Below are positions 33,523 to 43,605 of a stretch of DNA of 64,000 bases, piece after piece. Position 1 is the first letter of the stretch, and each line of letters begins with the position of its first letter. Made by a program: the position numbers and the translations under genes. Source of the stretch: Paracoccus mutanolyticus (lineage in GTDB: Bacteria > Pseudomonadota > Alphaproteobacteria > Rhodobacterales > Rhodobacteraceae); contig NZ_CP030239.1 of assembly GCF_003285265.1 (NCBI RefSeq), positions 3,132,131 to 3,196,130 on the forward strand. Direction: 5' to 3'. The notes under the pieces were generated by a model. The model saw only the letters and a program-made list of their open reading frames with translations, had not been told where the DNA came from and did no database searches.

Positions 33523-34473
33523 TCAGGCCTCGCGCAGCACGCGGGGCACCTTGAACTCGACATTCTCGCGGGCGGTCTCGACCAGTTCGACGGTAACGTC
33601 GTAGCGGTCGCGAAAGGCGTCGATGACCTCGTTGACCAGGACTTCGGGGGCCGAGGCGCCCGCCGTCACGCCGACCGAGGCGATGCCCTGCATGGCGCGC
33701 CAGTCGATCTGGTCGGCGCGCATCACCAGTTGCGAATAGGCGCAGCCCGCCGCGCGGCCCACCTCGACCAGCCGGCGCGAATTCGAGCTGTTCGGCGCCC
33801 CGATCACCAGAAGCGCGTCGATCCGGCCGGCGATGGCCTTGACCGAGGCCTGGCGGTTGGTGGTGGCGTAGCAGATGTCTTCCTTGGCCGGGCCGACGAT
33901 CATCGGAAAGCGCGCCTGCAGGGCCGCGACGATGGCCGCGGTGTCGTCGACCGACAGCGTGGTCTGGGTGATGAAGGCCAGCCGTTCGGGGTCGCGGGGC
34001 GCGATCCCCGCCACGTCCTCGACCGTCTCGACCAGCAGCACCTCGCCCTCGGGCAGCTGACCCATGGTGCCCAGCACTTCGGGGTGGCCGGCATGGCCGA
34101 TCATCACCATCTGCAGGCCGGCGGCATGGTGGCGCTCGGCCTCGACATGGACCTTGCTGACCAGGGGGCAGGTGGCATCGACAAAGACCATCTCGCGCCG
34201 GCGCGCCTCGGCCGGGACGGATTTCGGCACGCCATGGGCCGAGAAGATCACCGGCCGGTCGTCGGGGCATTCGTCCAGTTCCTCGACGAAGACCGCACCC
34301 TTGTCGCGCAGGCTATCGACGACGAACTTGTTGTGCACGATCTCGTGCCGGACATAGACCGGGGCGCCCCATTTCTGCAGCGCCATTTCGACGATCTTGA
34401 TGGCGCGGTCCACGCCCGCGCAAAAGCCGCGCGGGGCGGCAAGGTAAAGGGTCAGGGGCGGTTTGGGGTCCAT
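33523..34473 (-). CDS. ispH: 4-hydroxy-3-methylbut-2-enyl diphosphate reductase
   Basis: Last step of the MEP isoprenoid pathway, an iron-sulphur enzyme. The frame is intact, 316 residues. The three cluster cysteines lie in [24 protein letters not shown] and [20 protein letters not shown] and [11 protein letters not shown] are also conserved. ATG start at 34473. Confidence 0.97.
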   Translation of the reverse strand: MDPKPPLTLYLAAPRGFCAGVDRAIKIVEMALQKWGAPVYVRHEIVHNKFVVDSLRDKGAVFVEELDECPDDRPVIFSAHGVPKSVPAEARRREMVFVDATCPLVSKVHVEAERHHAAGLQMVMIGHAGHPEVLGTMGQLPEGEVLLVETVEDVAGIAPRDPERLAFITQTTLSVDDTAAIVAALQARFPMIVGPAKEDICYATTNRQASVKAIAGRIDALLVIGAPNSSNSRRLVEVGRAAGCAYSQLVMRADQIDWRAMQGIASVGVTAGASAPEVLVNEVIDAFRDRYDVTVELVETARENVEFKVPRVLREA

Positions 34474-34514
34474 GCGCCTTCACCTAGCGATCCGGGGGGC
34501 GGGCTGCAAGAACC

Positions 34515-35072
34515 TCAGGCCCCCTCGAAGGTGGTCAGGGCGTGCACCTCGTGGCCCAGGTCCTCGAGCAGGGCGCGCCCGCCAAGGTCCGGCAGCTCGA
34601 TGACGAAGGCGCAGCCGATCACCTGCGCACCCAGGCGTTCGCACAGCCGGATGCCCGCCGCCGCCGTTCCGCCCGTCGCCAGCAGGTCGTCGACCACCAG
34701 CACCCGGTCGCCGGGCTTCAGCGCGTCCTGGTGGATCTCGACCACGGCTTCGCCGTATTCCAGCACATAGGCTTCGGACAGGACCGCGCCCGGCAGCTTG
34801 CCTTTCTTGCGGATCGGCACGAAGCCCACCGACAGCTGATGCGCCACCGCCCCGCCCAGGATGAAGCCCCGCGCCTCGAGCCCCACGACCTTGTCGATCC
34901 GCTCGCCCGCATAGGGGTTCAGCAGCTGGTCCACCGCCATGCGAAAGCCGCGCGCATCGGCAAACAGCGTCGTCACGTCGCGAAACAGGATGCCTTCGTG
35001 CGGGAAGTCCACGATGGTGCGGATATAGTCGCGCACGGTGCGGGTGTCGCGGACACGCTTTTCGCCGCTCAT
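34515..35072 (-). CDS. apt: Adenine phosphoribosyltransferase
   Basis: Purine salvage enzyme making AMP from adenine and PRPP. 185 residues from ATG 35072 ([10 protein letters not shown]). Shows [33 protein letters not shown] and the PRPP loop [13 protein letters not shown]. The start overlaps the stop of the flavin reductase gene (ATGA). Confidence 0.95.
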   Translation of the reverse strand: MSGEKRVRDTRTVRDYIRTIVDFPHEGILFRDVTTLFADARGFRMAVDQLLNPYAGERIDKVVGLEARGFILGGAVAHQLSVGFVPIRKKGKLPGAVLSEAYVLEYGEAVVEIHQDALKPGDRVLVVDDLLATGGTAAAGIRLCERLGAQVIGCAFVIELPDLGGRALLEDLGHEVHALTTFEGA

Positions 35073-35665
35073 GCGGGGCGTTCCATCTGGAAGGTCTGGG
35101 TGGTGGCGGCGTAATCCTTGTGGCCCAGGCGCGACAGCCAGCCCGAAGGCGGGCGGAACACGCCGCTTTCCACGCAGTCGGGGCGCAGGTGGATGCCGGT
35201 CACGACGCCCAGAACCATCACGTTTGCCTCGCCGGCCAGGCGGATCACCCGGGTCATGCGGCATTCCAGAGAGGCGGCGGCGCCCGCCACGCGGGGACAG
35301 TCGATGGTCTCGCACTCGGCGGCCTCGATCCCGGCGTGCTGGAATTCGCTGACGCCGGCGGGCAGGGGGGCAGAGCTTGCGTTCACCTGCTCGCGCAGGG
35401 CGGCATCGGCGATATTGACGCAGAAGACCCGGCTTTCGGCGATCTGGGCCACGCTGTCCTTGGTTCCCGGCCGGTCCGGCTTGGCGCTGGTCGAGGCGAA
35501 CATGACCTGCGGCGGCACATAGGCGGTCAGGTTGAAGAAGGAATAGGGCGCCAGGTTGTCGCCCAGGGTCCCGCGCGTCGAAATCCAGCCGATGGGCCGC
35601 GGCGCGACGATGGCGTTCAACGGGTTGTGGGGCAGGCGGTGGCCGGCCTCGGGTCGATAGAACAT
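35069..35665 (-). CDS. Flavin reductase-like FMN-binding protein
   Basis: 198 residues from ATG 35665 ([15 protein letters not shown]). [12 protein letters not shown] and NLAPYSFFN match the flavin-reductase-like split-barrel domain, as does the later [11 protein letters not shown]. It may supply reduced flavin or act as a small oxidoreductase; the partner is unknown. A start 21 bases upstream is also possible. Coupled to apt. Confidence 0.85.
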   Translation of the reverse strand: MFYRPEAGHRLPHNPLNAIVAPRPIGWISTRGTLGDNLAPYSFFNLTAYVPPQVMFASTSAKPDRPGTKDSVAQIAESRVFCVNIADAALREQVNASSAPLPAGVSEFQHAGIEAAECETIDCPRVAGAAASLECRMTRVIRLAGEANVMVLGVVTGIHLRPDCVESGVFRPPSGWLSRLGHKDYAATTQTFQMERPA

Positions 35666-35873
35666 GGCGTCAGCCTCCGGTCGCATGGCCCGAAAGGTCT
35701 GCCTGCCCCCGCGCCGAAGGTCAAGCGCCGGGACGCGGGGCCGGGGGCCCGCCGCCCTCGGGACGAAAATCCGCCGCCCGGGTGGTTGCGATGTTTTCCC
35801 TGCCCGGCATGCGTGCTAGGGGATCGGCGCCCGCGTCCGATGCGGGTCAAAGCGCCGAACCTGGGATGGCCGG

Positions 35874-36416
35874 ATGTACGCACTTCGCCTGGAACGCCCT
35901 GCCGATCATGCCGAGGTCGAGGCCCTTCTGGACCTGTGTTTCGCACCGGGGCGCACGGCGCTCAGCTCATACCGGCTGCGCGACGGGGTGCCGCCGATTC
36001 CCGGCCTGTGCCTGGTGCTGCGCGACCGGGCCGATGTCATGGTGGGCGCAATCCGGTTCTGGCCGGTTCGGGTCGGCGACCATCCGGTCCTGCTGCTGGG
36101 TCCCGTCGCCGTTCACCCGACCGCCCAGGGCGAGGGCTTGGGCGGGCTTTTGATCCGCGAGGGATTGTGGCGCGCCGAATCGCAGGGCTGGGTGCGGGTG
36201 ATGCTGGTGGGCGACGAGCCCTATTACCGCCGCTTCGGATTTCGCAAGCTGGACCATGTCCAGATGCCCCCGCCCACCAACCCCGACCGGGTGCTGGGGC
36301 TGGCGCTTGCGCCCGATGCCTGGCAGGGGGTCGCGGGGCTGGTCCAGCGCGACACCGCCGATCACGAGGATGCGGGCCGCGCCTGGACCGCGCTTGGCGG
36401 CGCTAGTCGCAGTTGA
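35874..36416 (+). CDS. GNAT family N-acetyltransferase (YhbS-like)
   Basis: 180 residues. The acetyl-CoA binding motif A is visible as LLGPVAVHPTAQGEGLGGLL, followed by VMLVGDEPYYRRFGF, which is typical of YhbS-type members. The substrate is unknown. Its last 14 bases overlap the end of the convergent Ivy-like gene. Confidence 0.87.
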   Translation: MYALRLERPADHAEVEALLDLCFAPGRTALSSYRLRDGVPPIPGLCLVLRDRADVMVGAIRFWPVRVGDHPVLLLGPVAVHPTAQGEGLGGLLIREGLWRAESQGWVRVMLVGDEPYYRRFGFRKLDHVQMPPPTNPDRVLGLALAPDAWQGVAGLVQRDTADHEDAGRAWTALGGASRS

Positions 36417-36864
36417 ACGCCTGCGGGTGGTTGTCCAGGCTGCCGGTCAGGGCGGCGTAAAGGATCGTGCGTCCGTCGATCGATTCCGCGCCGCCGCCGA
36501 TGCCCAGCCAGGTCAGCCGCTCGACCGTGCCGTCGGTTTCGGACAGCACCCCGTGCATGGCCCCGTCCTTGGGGTCGTAAAGGACGGCGATGCGGTGGGC
36601 CGCGCAGTCATGCGCCTTGCAGGCGGTCATCACCAGCCACTCCTTGCCGTCGAAGGCCGCCGCGCGAGTCGCGCTTTCGACCAGCGACCCGTCCAGCCAG
36701 TCGGGCAGGGGCTGGCGCGCCGTCATCGCATCGAAGGCCGCGGCCAGGCCTGGGTCCTTCAGCGCGGCAGACAGGCGGGGCAGTTCGGGCGGGGCGTCCT
36801 GCGCCAGTGCCGCCCCTGCCAGCGTCAGGGCTGCAAGCGGGGCAAGAAGGGTCCTGTACATCAT
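36403..36864 (-). CDS. Ivy-type C-type lysozyme inhibitor
   Basis: A secreted periplasmic protein of about 153 residues with a clear signal peptide (MMYRTLLAPLAALTLAGAALA). The motif CKAHDC corresponds to the CKPHDC loop by which Ivy inserts into the lysozyme active site, and the surrounding DGKEWLVMTA and IAVLYD also fit. Members protect peptidoglycan against lysozyme and may restrain lytic transglycosylases. The start could be either of the two adjacent ATGs or MKGL at 36876. Confidence 0.75.
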   Translation of the reverse strand: MMYRTLLAPLAALTLAGAALAQDAPPELPRLSAALKDPGLAAAFDAMTARQPLPDWLDGSLVESATRAAAFDGKEWLVMTACKAHDCAAHRIAVLYDPKDGAMHGVLSETDGTVERLTWLGIGGGAESIDGRTILYAALTGSLDNHPQAFNCD

Positions 36865-36994
36865 CAATCCTTTCAAGGCAGAGTCATGCCATCATGGCGG
36901 CCGACCCCGTGACAAGGAACCCCCCGCTTCCTATCTGGGTTTGATCACCAGGGCCCGATCGGCCCGCATCAGGAAAGGCCCCGTGTCCAGCACG

Positions 36995-37810
36995 ATGACC
37001 GACCAAAGCCCAGTCCCCGCCCGCACGGCGATCCTGCCGCCGATCACCGACCCTACGGTTCACACCGAAATCGACCGGCTGGCCCGGCGCTATCTGAACG
37101 CGGGCGGCGTCGCGATGGAGTTGCTGAACGCCGTGGGGGGCAAGGCCGAGGGCCTGATCGAGCGGCTGCCGAAGCCCGTCCGCTCGCGCATGGATCGCAT
37201 CACGCTTGCCGCGCTGAACCGCGCCTTCTCGGCGGCCTCGCGCTCGCGCGGGCTGCTCAGCGACCGGGGGGACTGGTTCAACCGGGCGCTCTCGACCGCC
37301 TCGGAACTGCGCAACGCTGCCAGCCAATGCCGGGGCGACGGTCTATTTCGGGGATGTCGAGATCCGCAACTGGGGCGTTGCTAGACAGGAGACGGTGACG
37401 ACCTGCCCGGATGTTGACAGTCACCTAGAAGGGGCGTGCACATCTTCGCCTCGGCCGGTCCCCTGGCCGAGGACGAGGGGGCGGACCTTGGCCTGATCGC
37501 GGCGCGCATGACGATCACCGGCCAGACGGTGCAGACGCTGGTGGCCAAGGTCGCGCCCAAGCTTTCCGCCTCGCTGGCGCAGAAGCTCGCGGCGCAGGCG
37601 GTGCCGATCTTCGGCGCCCTGGCAGGGGCGACGATCAACTACAGCTTCACCCGCTATTACCAGGAAATCGCCCGGGTGCAGTTCGGGCTGATGCGGCTGT
37701 CCCAGGAAACCGGCGTCCCGCGCGAGGCGCTGGCCGAGGCGCTGATCCTGCGGCTGGAACAGTTGCGCCCCGGGTCGAGCCGGCGCAGCCCGCGCGGCGG
37801 CAAGCGCTAG
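36995..37810 (+). CDS. EcsC family protein, disrupted in the middle
   Basis: AGGAAAGG precedes ATG 36995. The N-terminal third (RLARRYLNAGGVAMELLNAV, GLIERLPKPVRSRMDRIT) and the C-terminal 125 residues (GADLGLIAARMTITGQTVQT, IFGALAGATINYSFTRYYQ) are clear EcsC sequence in the same frame, 272 codons apart as expected. Between about 37315 and 37440 the frame is lost, with a stop at 37382 and no family similarity. The role of EcsC proteins is poorly known. Tail to tail with the RecD-like gene through CTAG. Confidence 0.75.
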
Positions 37811-39341
37811 CCTTCCTCGGCCTCGGGGGTCAGTTCCAGCGGGGCCGCGGGAATGTCCAGGTGGTCGATCCCCAGGGGCGCGGCGGGACGCGCAAGCCGC
37901 GCGCGGACGACCCAGAACAGCCGCTCCTGCGCCCGCGTGATCGCCACATAGGTCAGGCGCTTCCACAGCGGCACCCCCGCCTCGGTCCGGTTCGACCAGG
38001 CGGCTGCGCTGATGTCGGGGCCAAAGACCTGCACGTCGGGCCATTGGCTGCCCTGCGCCTTGTGGATGGTGACGGCGGCCCCATGCAGGAAGGTCGCGCC
38101 CATGCGCGCGGCAAAGGGGATGAAGGGTTCGTCGGCGTCCGGCATCTCGATCTTGACGATGCTGGCGGCGGACAGGCGCGGGTCCTCGGCGCCCACGACA
38201 TGCAGCCGGGAAAAGCCGGGCTTGCGGCCGGGACCCAGATAGATCACCTGCGCCCCCTTGATCAGGCCCCGCGCCTCCAGGTCGATGCGCTTCTTGCGGT
38301 GCTTCAGCGGCAGTTCGATCCCGTCGCAGATCAGCGGCTCGCCCGGCAGCAGCGCGTCGCCGGGCGCGCCATAGACGGTGCGGAAGGCCTGGATCAGCTT
38401 GATCCGGGTGATGTTGCGCCAGACCAGCACCGGGCTTTGCGCCATCAGGTCGGACTCGACGCGCTCGGCCCAGACGACGCGCTCGTCGCGCCGCGCGGCC
38501 TCGGCCACCATGCGCTCGAAGGCCGGGAAATCCAACGCCGGGTCGGCCAGCGCATGGGCCAGGTCCAGGATCGGGCTGTCGGTGGTCTGGCGATTGATGC
38601 GGTCAAACCGTGATGAGGGGCCGTATGTGATCTCGGTCCGCTCGCCATCTCTCCGGACCGACGTCACGGTTCGGAACCCCGCCTTCGCCGAACAGGATCT
38701 TCCCCGAAGATCCTCCGATCAGAAGGTCAGTCAATCCGTCCCCATCGAGGCCTCGCCGAACAGGCCGAGTCCAGCCCGTGATCGCGCCGCTTCCAGCCCC
38801 GGATGAAATCCGAACCGCGCAAGCCCGCCGCCGCCAGCGCGCCGGGGATCGAGGCGTGCTGATCGTAGAAGGCCTTCGCGCGGTCCAGCGCGGCATCGGT
38901 CAGCCCCTCGATCACCCCTTCGACGGCGGGCCGGTCGCCGGCCCCGGTCAGCCAGTCGGCGATGCGCTCATAGTCGGGGTCGTAGACTGGGGTATAAAGG
39001 ATGCGGTGGATCGTTGTTGCGGGCACCCCCCGCATCCGCAGCACGAAGGCCGCCTTGTTCGTCGGCGCAAGGATCGCGACCGTCCGCCGGTCCTTGCGCT
39101 TCTTGCCCTCATAATCGCCCGAGACGAGATCGACCCCCGCGGCCTTCAGCGCCTTCGTCAACTCGGCCAGCAGCAGCGTCTTGCCCGACCCGGCCTTGCC
39201 GATCACCGCCATGACCCGGCCCTTGCCGTCCTTGGCGGGCGCGACCTCCTCCGAGGCCAGGTCGATTCCGGTCTGGGCCAGGGCCTCGGCAATGGCGTCC
39301 CAGGCTTCGGCCTGGTCGGGGGAAAGGGCGGGCAGGGTCAT
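37807..39341 (-). CDS. RecD-like ATP-dependent DNA helicase, disrupted in the middle
   Basis: A P-loop helicase of the RecD/UvrD_C_2 type. The N-terminal part has the Q-like LSPDQAEAWDAI, Walker A GKAGSGKT and LAPTNKAA. The C-terminal half has VFGP, TIHKAQGSQWPDV and YVAITRAQERL, the classical motifs V-VI. Between about 38590 and 38760 the Walker B and neighbouring motifs expected there cannot be read in any frame, although spacing is preserved. This resembles the damage in EcsC and hemE. A stand-alone helicase of unknown partner. Confidence 0.82.
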
Positions 39342-39403
39342 GGCGCCTTGTTAGCCCGCCACGCGCAGCACCGAAAGTCCGTTCCGGTGGCTCGGCCGGA
39401 TTC

Positions 39404-39459
39404 GGGTATTTGAAAAACGGTGAAAACCGGCCCTGGCTTTCACCGTTTTCCAAATACCC
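39404..39459. repeat. Intergenic inverted repeat, family A copy 3
   Basis: The best-matched copy: GGGTATTTGAAAAACGGTG against its near-perfect complement ending TTTCCAAATACCC around a 12-base GC loop. It lies 35 bases after the Lrp gene's stop and upstream of the RecD-like gene. Confidence 0.88.
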
Positions 39460-39493
39460 ATGCCAGACGCGCGGCGGGACGGGGCGTCCGGGG

Positions 39494-39958
39494 TCAGGCG
39501 CGCTCATCCTTGGGCGAGCTCATCACCACATGCGTCGTGATGGTGGCGATCTGCGGAAAGGCGCCCAGGACTTCGGTGTGGAAGCGGCGATAGGATTCCA
39601 GGTCGCGCACCTCGACCCGCAGCAGATATTCGACCGAGCCGGTGATGTTGTGGCATTCCCGGACCTGAGGGGCGGCCAGGCAGGCGCGCTCGAAATCGGT
39701 CTGCGCCTCGTTCGAGTGGCGCGACAGGCCGACCGTGACATAGGCAGTAAAGCCCGCATCCCGCGTCGCGGGATGGATGACGGCCCGGTAGCCCATGATC
39801 GCACCGCGGCGTTCCAGATCCTGCACCCGGCGCAGGCAGGCCGAGGGCGACAGGCCGATCTGGGCCGCAAGCTGCTGATTCGGAATGCGTCCCTCACGCG
39901 ACAGGATCTGCAATATCCGCGCAGAGATCGGGTCATTTTCGGGACCTGGTTGCGACAT
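39494..39958 (-). CDS. Lrp/AsnC family transcriptional regulator
   Basis: 154 residues from ATG 39958 (an upstream ATG at 39976 adds six residues). The N-terminal winged HTH (ILQILSREGRIPNQQLAAQI, SPSACLRRVQDLE) precedes a RAM effector domain (GSVEYLLRVEVRDLESYRRF). It is divergent from lysE, 84 bases away, which fits control of an amino-acid exporter by a cognate Lrp-type sensor. Confidence 0.9.
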   Translation of the reverse strand: MSQPGPENDPISARILQILSREGRIPNQQLAAQIGLSPSACLRRVQDLERRGAIMGYRAVIHPATRDAGFTAYVTVGLSRHSNEAQTDFERACLAAPQVRECHNITGSVEYLLRVEVRDLESYRRFHTEVLGAFPQIATITTHVVMSSPKDERA

Positions 39959-39994
39959 TTCCTGCCTCTGCGCCAAGATGGATCAGAAATTGCT

Positions 39995-40006
39995 TGCGAG
40001 TTCGCA
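39995..40006. promoter_or_regulatory. Palindrome in the lrp-lysE intergenic region
   Basis: TGCGA-GT-TCGCA is a perfect 12-base dyad midway between the divergent starts, flanked by AT-rich bases. It is a candidate operator for the adjacent Lrp-type regulator. Confidence 0.35.
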
Positions 40007-40042
40007 TATCATTGCACGCGCATGTGACATCAAGGGACTGAC

Positions 40043-40606
40043 ATGACGCAACACGTTCTTTGGGCCTTGGCGGCCTTTGCCTTCGTGACCTCGATCACGC
40101 CCGGGCCGAACAACCTGATGCTGATGGCATCGGGCGCGAACTTCGGGCTGCGGCGCACCCTGCCGCACATGTTCGGCGTCGCACTTGGGTTCGGGGCGAT
40201 GGTCGTGGTCCTGGGGCTGGGGCTCGATCGGATCATCGCCCAGAGCCCGCTGCTCGCGCAAGCGTTGAAATGGGTGTCCCTGGCCTATGTGATCTGGCTC
40301 GCCGCCAGGATCGCGCGCTCGGGCGCGCCCGAGGTGGGCGGCCCGGCCAGGCGGCCCATGGGATTCCTGGCGGCCTGCGCCTTTCAATGGGTCAATCCGA
40401 AGGCCTGGATGATGGCGCTGGGGGCGCTGTCGGCCTATTCTGCGGGCGCTGGCGGGGTGGCGGGCGTCGCGCTGGTCTTTGTCCTGGTGAACCTGCCCTC
40501 GGTCGCGGTCTGGGCCGCGATGGGGCAGGGGCTGCAAGGCTTTCTGCAAAGCCCCGTGCGGCTGCGGGTGTTCAATCTGACGATGGCCGGGCTGCTGGTC
40601 CTGTGA
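40043..40606 (+). CDS. LysE family amino-acid exporter, 3' end unclear
   Basis: Begins MTQHVLWALAAFAFVTSITP, with the family motif TPGPNNLMLMASGANFG and about five membrane segments. The frame stops at 40606, just after MAGLLVL, where the last helix normally continues a few residues. One lost base (TCCTGT-GATG) would extend it to about 40640, so the stop is probably artificial. Likely exports a basic or hydrophobic amino acid; regulated by the divergent Lrp gene. Confidence 0.85.
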   Translation: MTQHVLWALAAFAFVTSITPGPNNLMLMASGANFGLRRTLPHMFGVALGFGAMVVVLGLGLDRIIAQSPLLAQALKWVSLAYVIWLAARIARSGAPEVGGPARRPMGFLAACAFQWVNPKAWMMALGALSAYSAGAGGVAGVALVFVLVNLPSVAVWAAMGQGLQGFLQSPVRLRVFNLTMAGLLVL

Positions 40607-40658
40607 TGCTGCCGTCATCACCCATGGCGTATCACTCCTGTCGGGAGGTTCGGCAGGC

Positions 40659-41506
40659 TCACACACCCGCCACGATACGCCCCTGCCCAGGATCTGGCGC
40701 GGCGCCGCGCCCTCGCGGAAGACCCGGCCCGAGACCAGCTGCGCCATCACCACCTCGACCAGTGCCAGCGTGCGGACGTTGGCCGCCGCCGTCAGCGCAA
40801 ATCCCATGAACCAGAAAAGCGAGGCGAAGGCCCCGAGTGCCCCCGCCCACAGCGAGGCGCGCCAGTGCCGGACAATGCCGTGCAGCGCCGCCCGGTCGGC
40901 AAGGCCAAGCCAGGCCAGCATCGCCACGCTCTGGATCGTCAGGCTGACCAGCAGCACCGTGGCCGCGCGGGTGACGAAGCCGCCCTGCGGCAGGGCCAGG
41001 ATCGCCCCGCGAAAGCCGATGGCCGACAGGCCGAACAGCGCCCCCGCCGCGATGCCCAGCGCCGCGGGCCGCCAGCCGCCGTCGCGCCAGCTTGCCCCCG
41101 ACATCAGGATCACGCCCGCCGTGGCCGTGGCGATGGCGGTCAGCCGGGCCGGGCCCAGCGGCTCGGCCAGAAGCAGCGCGCCGATCACCGCCAGCGTCAC
41201 CGGCTCGGTCTTGAGAAGCGCGGTGGTCACGCCAAAGGCGCGGCTCCGCATCGTCACCAGCATCAGCGCGGTCGCCGCGATCTGCGCCAGGCTGCCCAAG
41301 GCGGCCCAGCCCAGCACCCGGGCATCCGGCATCGGCAGCGCAGCGGCCTGCGACCAGATCAGCAGGAACCCCGCCGCAAAGGGCAGGCCAAACAGAAAGC
41401 GCACGGCGGTGGCGCCCATGGTGCCGATCTCGGCCGTCAGCCCGCGCTGCGCCGCGTTCCGCGCGGTCTGGGCGGCCGCGGCGATCAGCGTGGCCAGGAT
41501 CCACAT
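40659..41506 (-). CDS. EamA/DMT superfamily transporter
   Basis: About 280 residues with ten hydrophobic segments in two EamA repeats. It starts MWILATLIAAAAQTARNAAQ and includes KTEPVTLAVIGALLLAEPLG and the second repeat's VRTLALVEVVMAQLVSG. The frame shifts at the very end: RIVAGV followed by a stop at 40659 fits the family tail, whereas the first frame runs on into the lysE region. It lies four bases beyond the hemE stop on the same strand. Confidence 0.83.
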
Positions 41507-41510
41507 GGCT

Positions 41511-42533
41511 CTAGCCGCGCACGGCCGCGATCATGCGGGCGACATTGTCGGGATTCGCGTCGGGCGTGATGCCATGGCCCAGGTTGAAGATATGCGGCCC
41601 CGCCGAAAAGGCGCGGACGATGCGCCGGGTCTCTTCCTCAAGCCGCGGGCCGCCTTGGACCAGCAGGGCGGGGTCCAGGTTGCCCTGCACGCAGCCGTCG
41701 CGCTGCACCTCGGCCGCCGCCCAGTCGGCGCTGACGGAATTGTCCAGCGCCACGCAATCGGCCCCGGTCGCGCGCGCAAAGCCCGCGTATCGCGCGCCCG
41801 CCTCGCGCGGGAAGGCGATGACGGGGATGCCCGGATGGCGGGATTTGAGCGCGGCGATGATCGTCCGGGCCGGGGCCACGGCGAAATCGTCGAAATCCGC
41901 GCCCTTGAGCGAGCCGGCCCAGCTGTCGAACAGCTTGATGACCTCGGCCCCCGCATCCACCTGGGCCGAGAGATATTCGATGGTCGCCTCGGTGATCCGT
42001 CCGATCAGGTCGGAGAATGCGGCGCGGTCCTCGGCCTTGAAGGCATGGGCCGGGCCCTGGTCGGGCGTGCCGCGACCAGCGATCATATAGGTCGCGACGG
42101 TCCAGGGCGCGCCGGCAAAGCCGATCAGCGTCGTTTCGCGCGGCAGGTCGCGCGCCAGGATGCGCAGGGTTTCATAGACCGGGGCCAGGGTGTCGTGGAC
42201 CGCCCCGGCCGGCTTCAGCGCTGCGACCTCGGCCGCGCGGGTCACGTGGACACGCCGGCCCCTCTCGGTGGCAACGCCAGCCAGCTCCGACGCCTGGGCA
42301 CGCTCGTCAGCCGCCGGCAAACAGGATCGGCCCGCGGAGTCTTAGCGTCGGATCGGCTGCAGCGTCACCTCGGCCGCCAGGTCCGGGGTATAGCACAGCG
42401 ACAGGAAGTCGCCGGCCTGGGCGCGGGTCGCGCGATATTCGGGCAGATAGCGCCCCGCTTGCCGCATCATCCAGATCGGAGGCACGGGCAGCCGCTCGCC
42501 CTTCAGCGCGCGCAGGATGGTTTTCTGGGTCAT
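41511..42533 (-). CDS. hemE: Uroporphyrinogen decarboxylase, disrupted near the N-terminus
   Basis: Makes coproporphyrinogen III in haem synthesis. N-terminus [20 protein letters not shown] with [14 protein letters not shown], and everything from residue 75 on ([43 protein letters not shown]) is clear. Between about 42245 and 42350 the expected FDAAILFADI segment, which includes the catalytic Asp, cannot be read, yet total length (341 codons) is normal. Probably damaged sequence rather than a dead gene. Divergent from hemC, 66 bases apart. Confidence 0.9.
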
Positions 42534-42599
42534 GGTCACCTCTGGCCCCTTCATGGCGGGCGGGGGACCGTTGTCAAGGGCGCGGCCGGGCGTTAAGCG

Positions 42600-43520
42600 A
42601 TGGTCATGACCCAGTTGCCCACCCCCACGAACCCCCTTCGCATCGGCACCCGCGGCTCGGCCCTGGCGCTGGCCCAGGCGCATGAGACACGCGACCGGCT
42701 GATGGCGGCGCATGGGCTGCCGGCCGAGGCGTTCCAGGTCGTGGTCATCAAGACGACCGGCGACCGCGTGCTGGACCGCCCGCTGAAGGAAATCGGCGGC
42801 AAGGGCCTGTTCACGCGTGAAATCGAGGAGGCGCTGGCCCAGGGCGCCATCGACATCGCCGTTCATTCCATGAAGGACATGCCGACCCTGCAACCCGAAG
42901 GGCTGCTGATCGACTGCTACCTGCCGCGCGAGGATGTGCGGGACGCCTTCGTGTCGCCGGGTCACGACAGCATTTCCCATCTGCCCCACGGCGCTGTCGT
43001 CGGTTCTTCCAGCTTGCGCCGGCGCGCGCAACTGGCCGCGCGCCGGCCCGATCTGCGGCTGGTGGAATTTCGCGGCAACGTCCAGACCCGGCTGAAGAAG
43101 CTGCAGGACGGCGTGGCCCAGGCGACCTTCCTGGCCATGGCGGGCCTGTCGCGGCTGGGCATGATCCATGTCGCGCGCGGTGCGATTTCCCCCGACGAGA
43201 TGCTGCCCGCCGTGGCGCAGGGCTGCATCGGGGTCGAACGCCGCGCCGCCGATCTGGGCGTGGCCGAGATGCTGGCCGCCATCGCCGACCGCGATGCCGG
43301 CCTGCGCGTCACCGCCGAGCGCGCCTTCCTGACCCGGCTGGACGGGTCCTGCCAGACCCCCATCGCCGGCCTGGCCGAGATCCAGGGCGACCGGCTGCGC
43401 CTGCGCGGCGAAATCCTGCGCCCCGACGGCACCCAGGTGATCGCGGGCGAGCGCGTCGGCGCCTGGCCGAAGGCGCGGCCTGGGACCGACCTGGCCGCCG
43501 CGCGGATGGACCGCGGCTGA
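42600..43520 (+). CDS. hemC: Porphobilinogen deaminase, 3' end abnormal
   Basis: Builds hydroxymethylbilane from four porphobilinogens. Motifs: [38 protein letters not shown], and GSCQTPIAG with the cysteine that carries the dipyrromethane cofactor. The frame departs from the family near 43455 (last 20 residues) and stops at 43520, where an IS21 transposase fragment begins. The C-terminal end is therefore shifted or replaced. Start ATG 42600 or 42606. Confidence 0.92.
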   Translation: MVMTQLPTPTNPLRIGTRGSALALAQAHETRDRLMAAHGLPAEAFQVVVIKTTGDRVLDRPLKEIGGKGLFTREIEEALAQGAIDIAVHSMKDMPTLQPEGLLIDCYLPREDVRDAFVSPGHDSISHLPHGAVVGSSSLRRRAQLAARRPDLRLVEFRGNVQTRLKKLQDGVAQATFLAMAGLSRLGMIHVARGAISPDEMLPAVAQGCIGVERRAADLGVAEMLAAIADRDAGLRVTAERAFLTRLDGSCQTPIAGLAEIQGDRLRLRGEILRPDGTQVIAGERVGAWPKARPGTDLAAARMDRG

Positions 43521-43605
43521 CAAATACCTCCTGGCCCCGCCGTTCCCGCTCCCGAATGTAGTCCTTGATGATCGTATAGCCGCCGGTAAAGCCGCACCCC
43601 GCCAG
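43521..43605 (-). mobile_element. IS21-family IstA transposase fragment
   Basis: On the minus strand the stretch reads [17 protein letters not shown] followed by RRGQEVFV, the highly conserved segment of IS21 IstA transposases. Only about 28 codons remain, joined directly to the 3' ends of hemC and cobD, which face each other here. No terminal repeats or istB are seen. It is an insertion remnant or a misassembly joint. Confidence 0.7.

Noticed and set aside
38640..38760. Minus-strand phrase DGDGLTDLLIGGSSGKI resembling an FG-GAP or calcium-binding repeat
   Set aside because: It lies in the scrambled patch of the RecD-like gene, where remnants of the expected helicase sequence remain at normal spacing. 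A short chance or chimeric match is likelier than a real domain.
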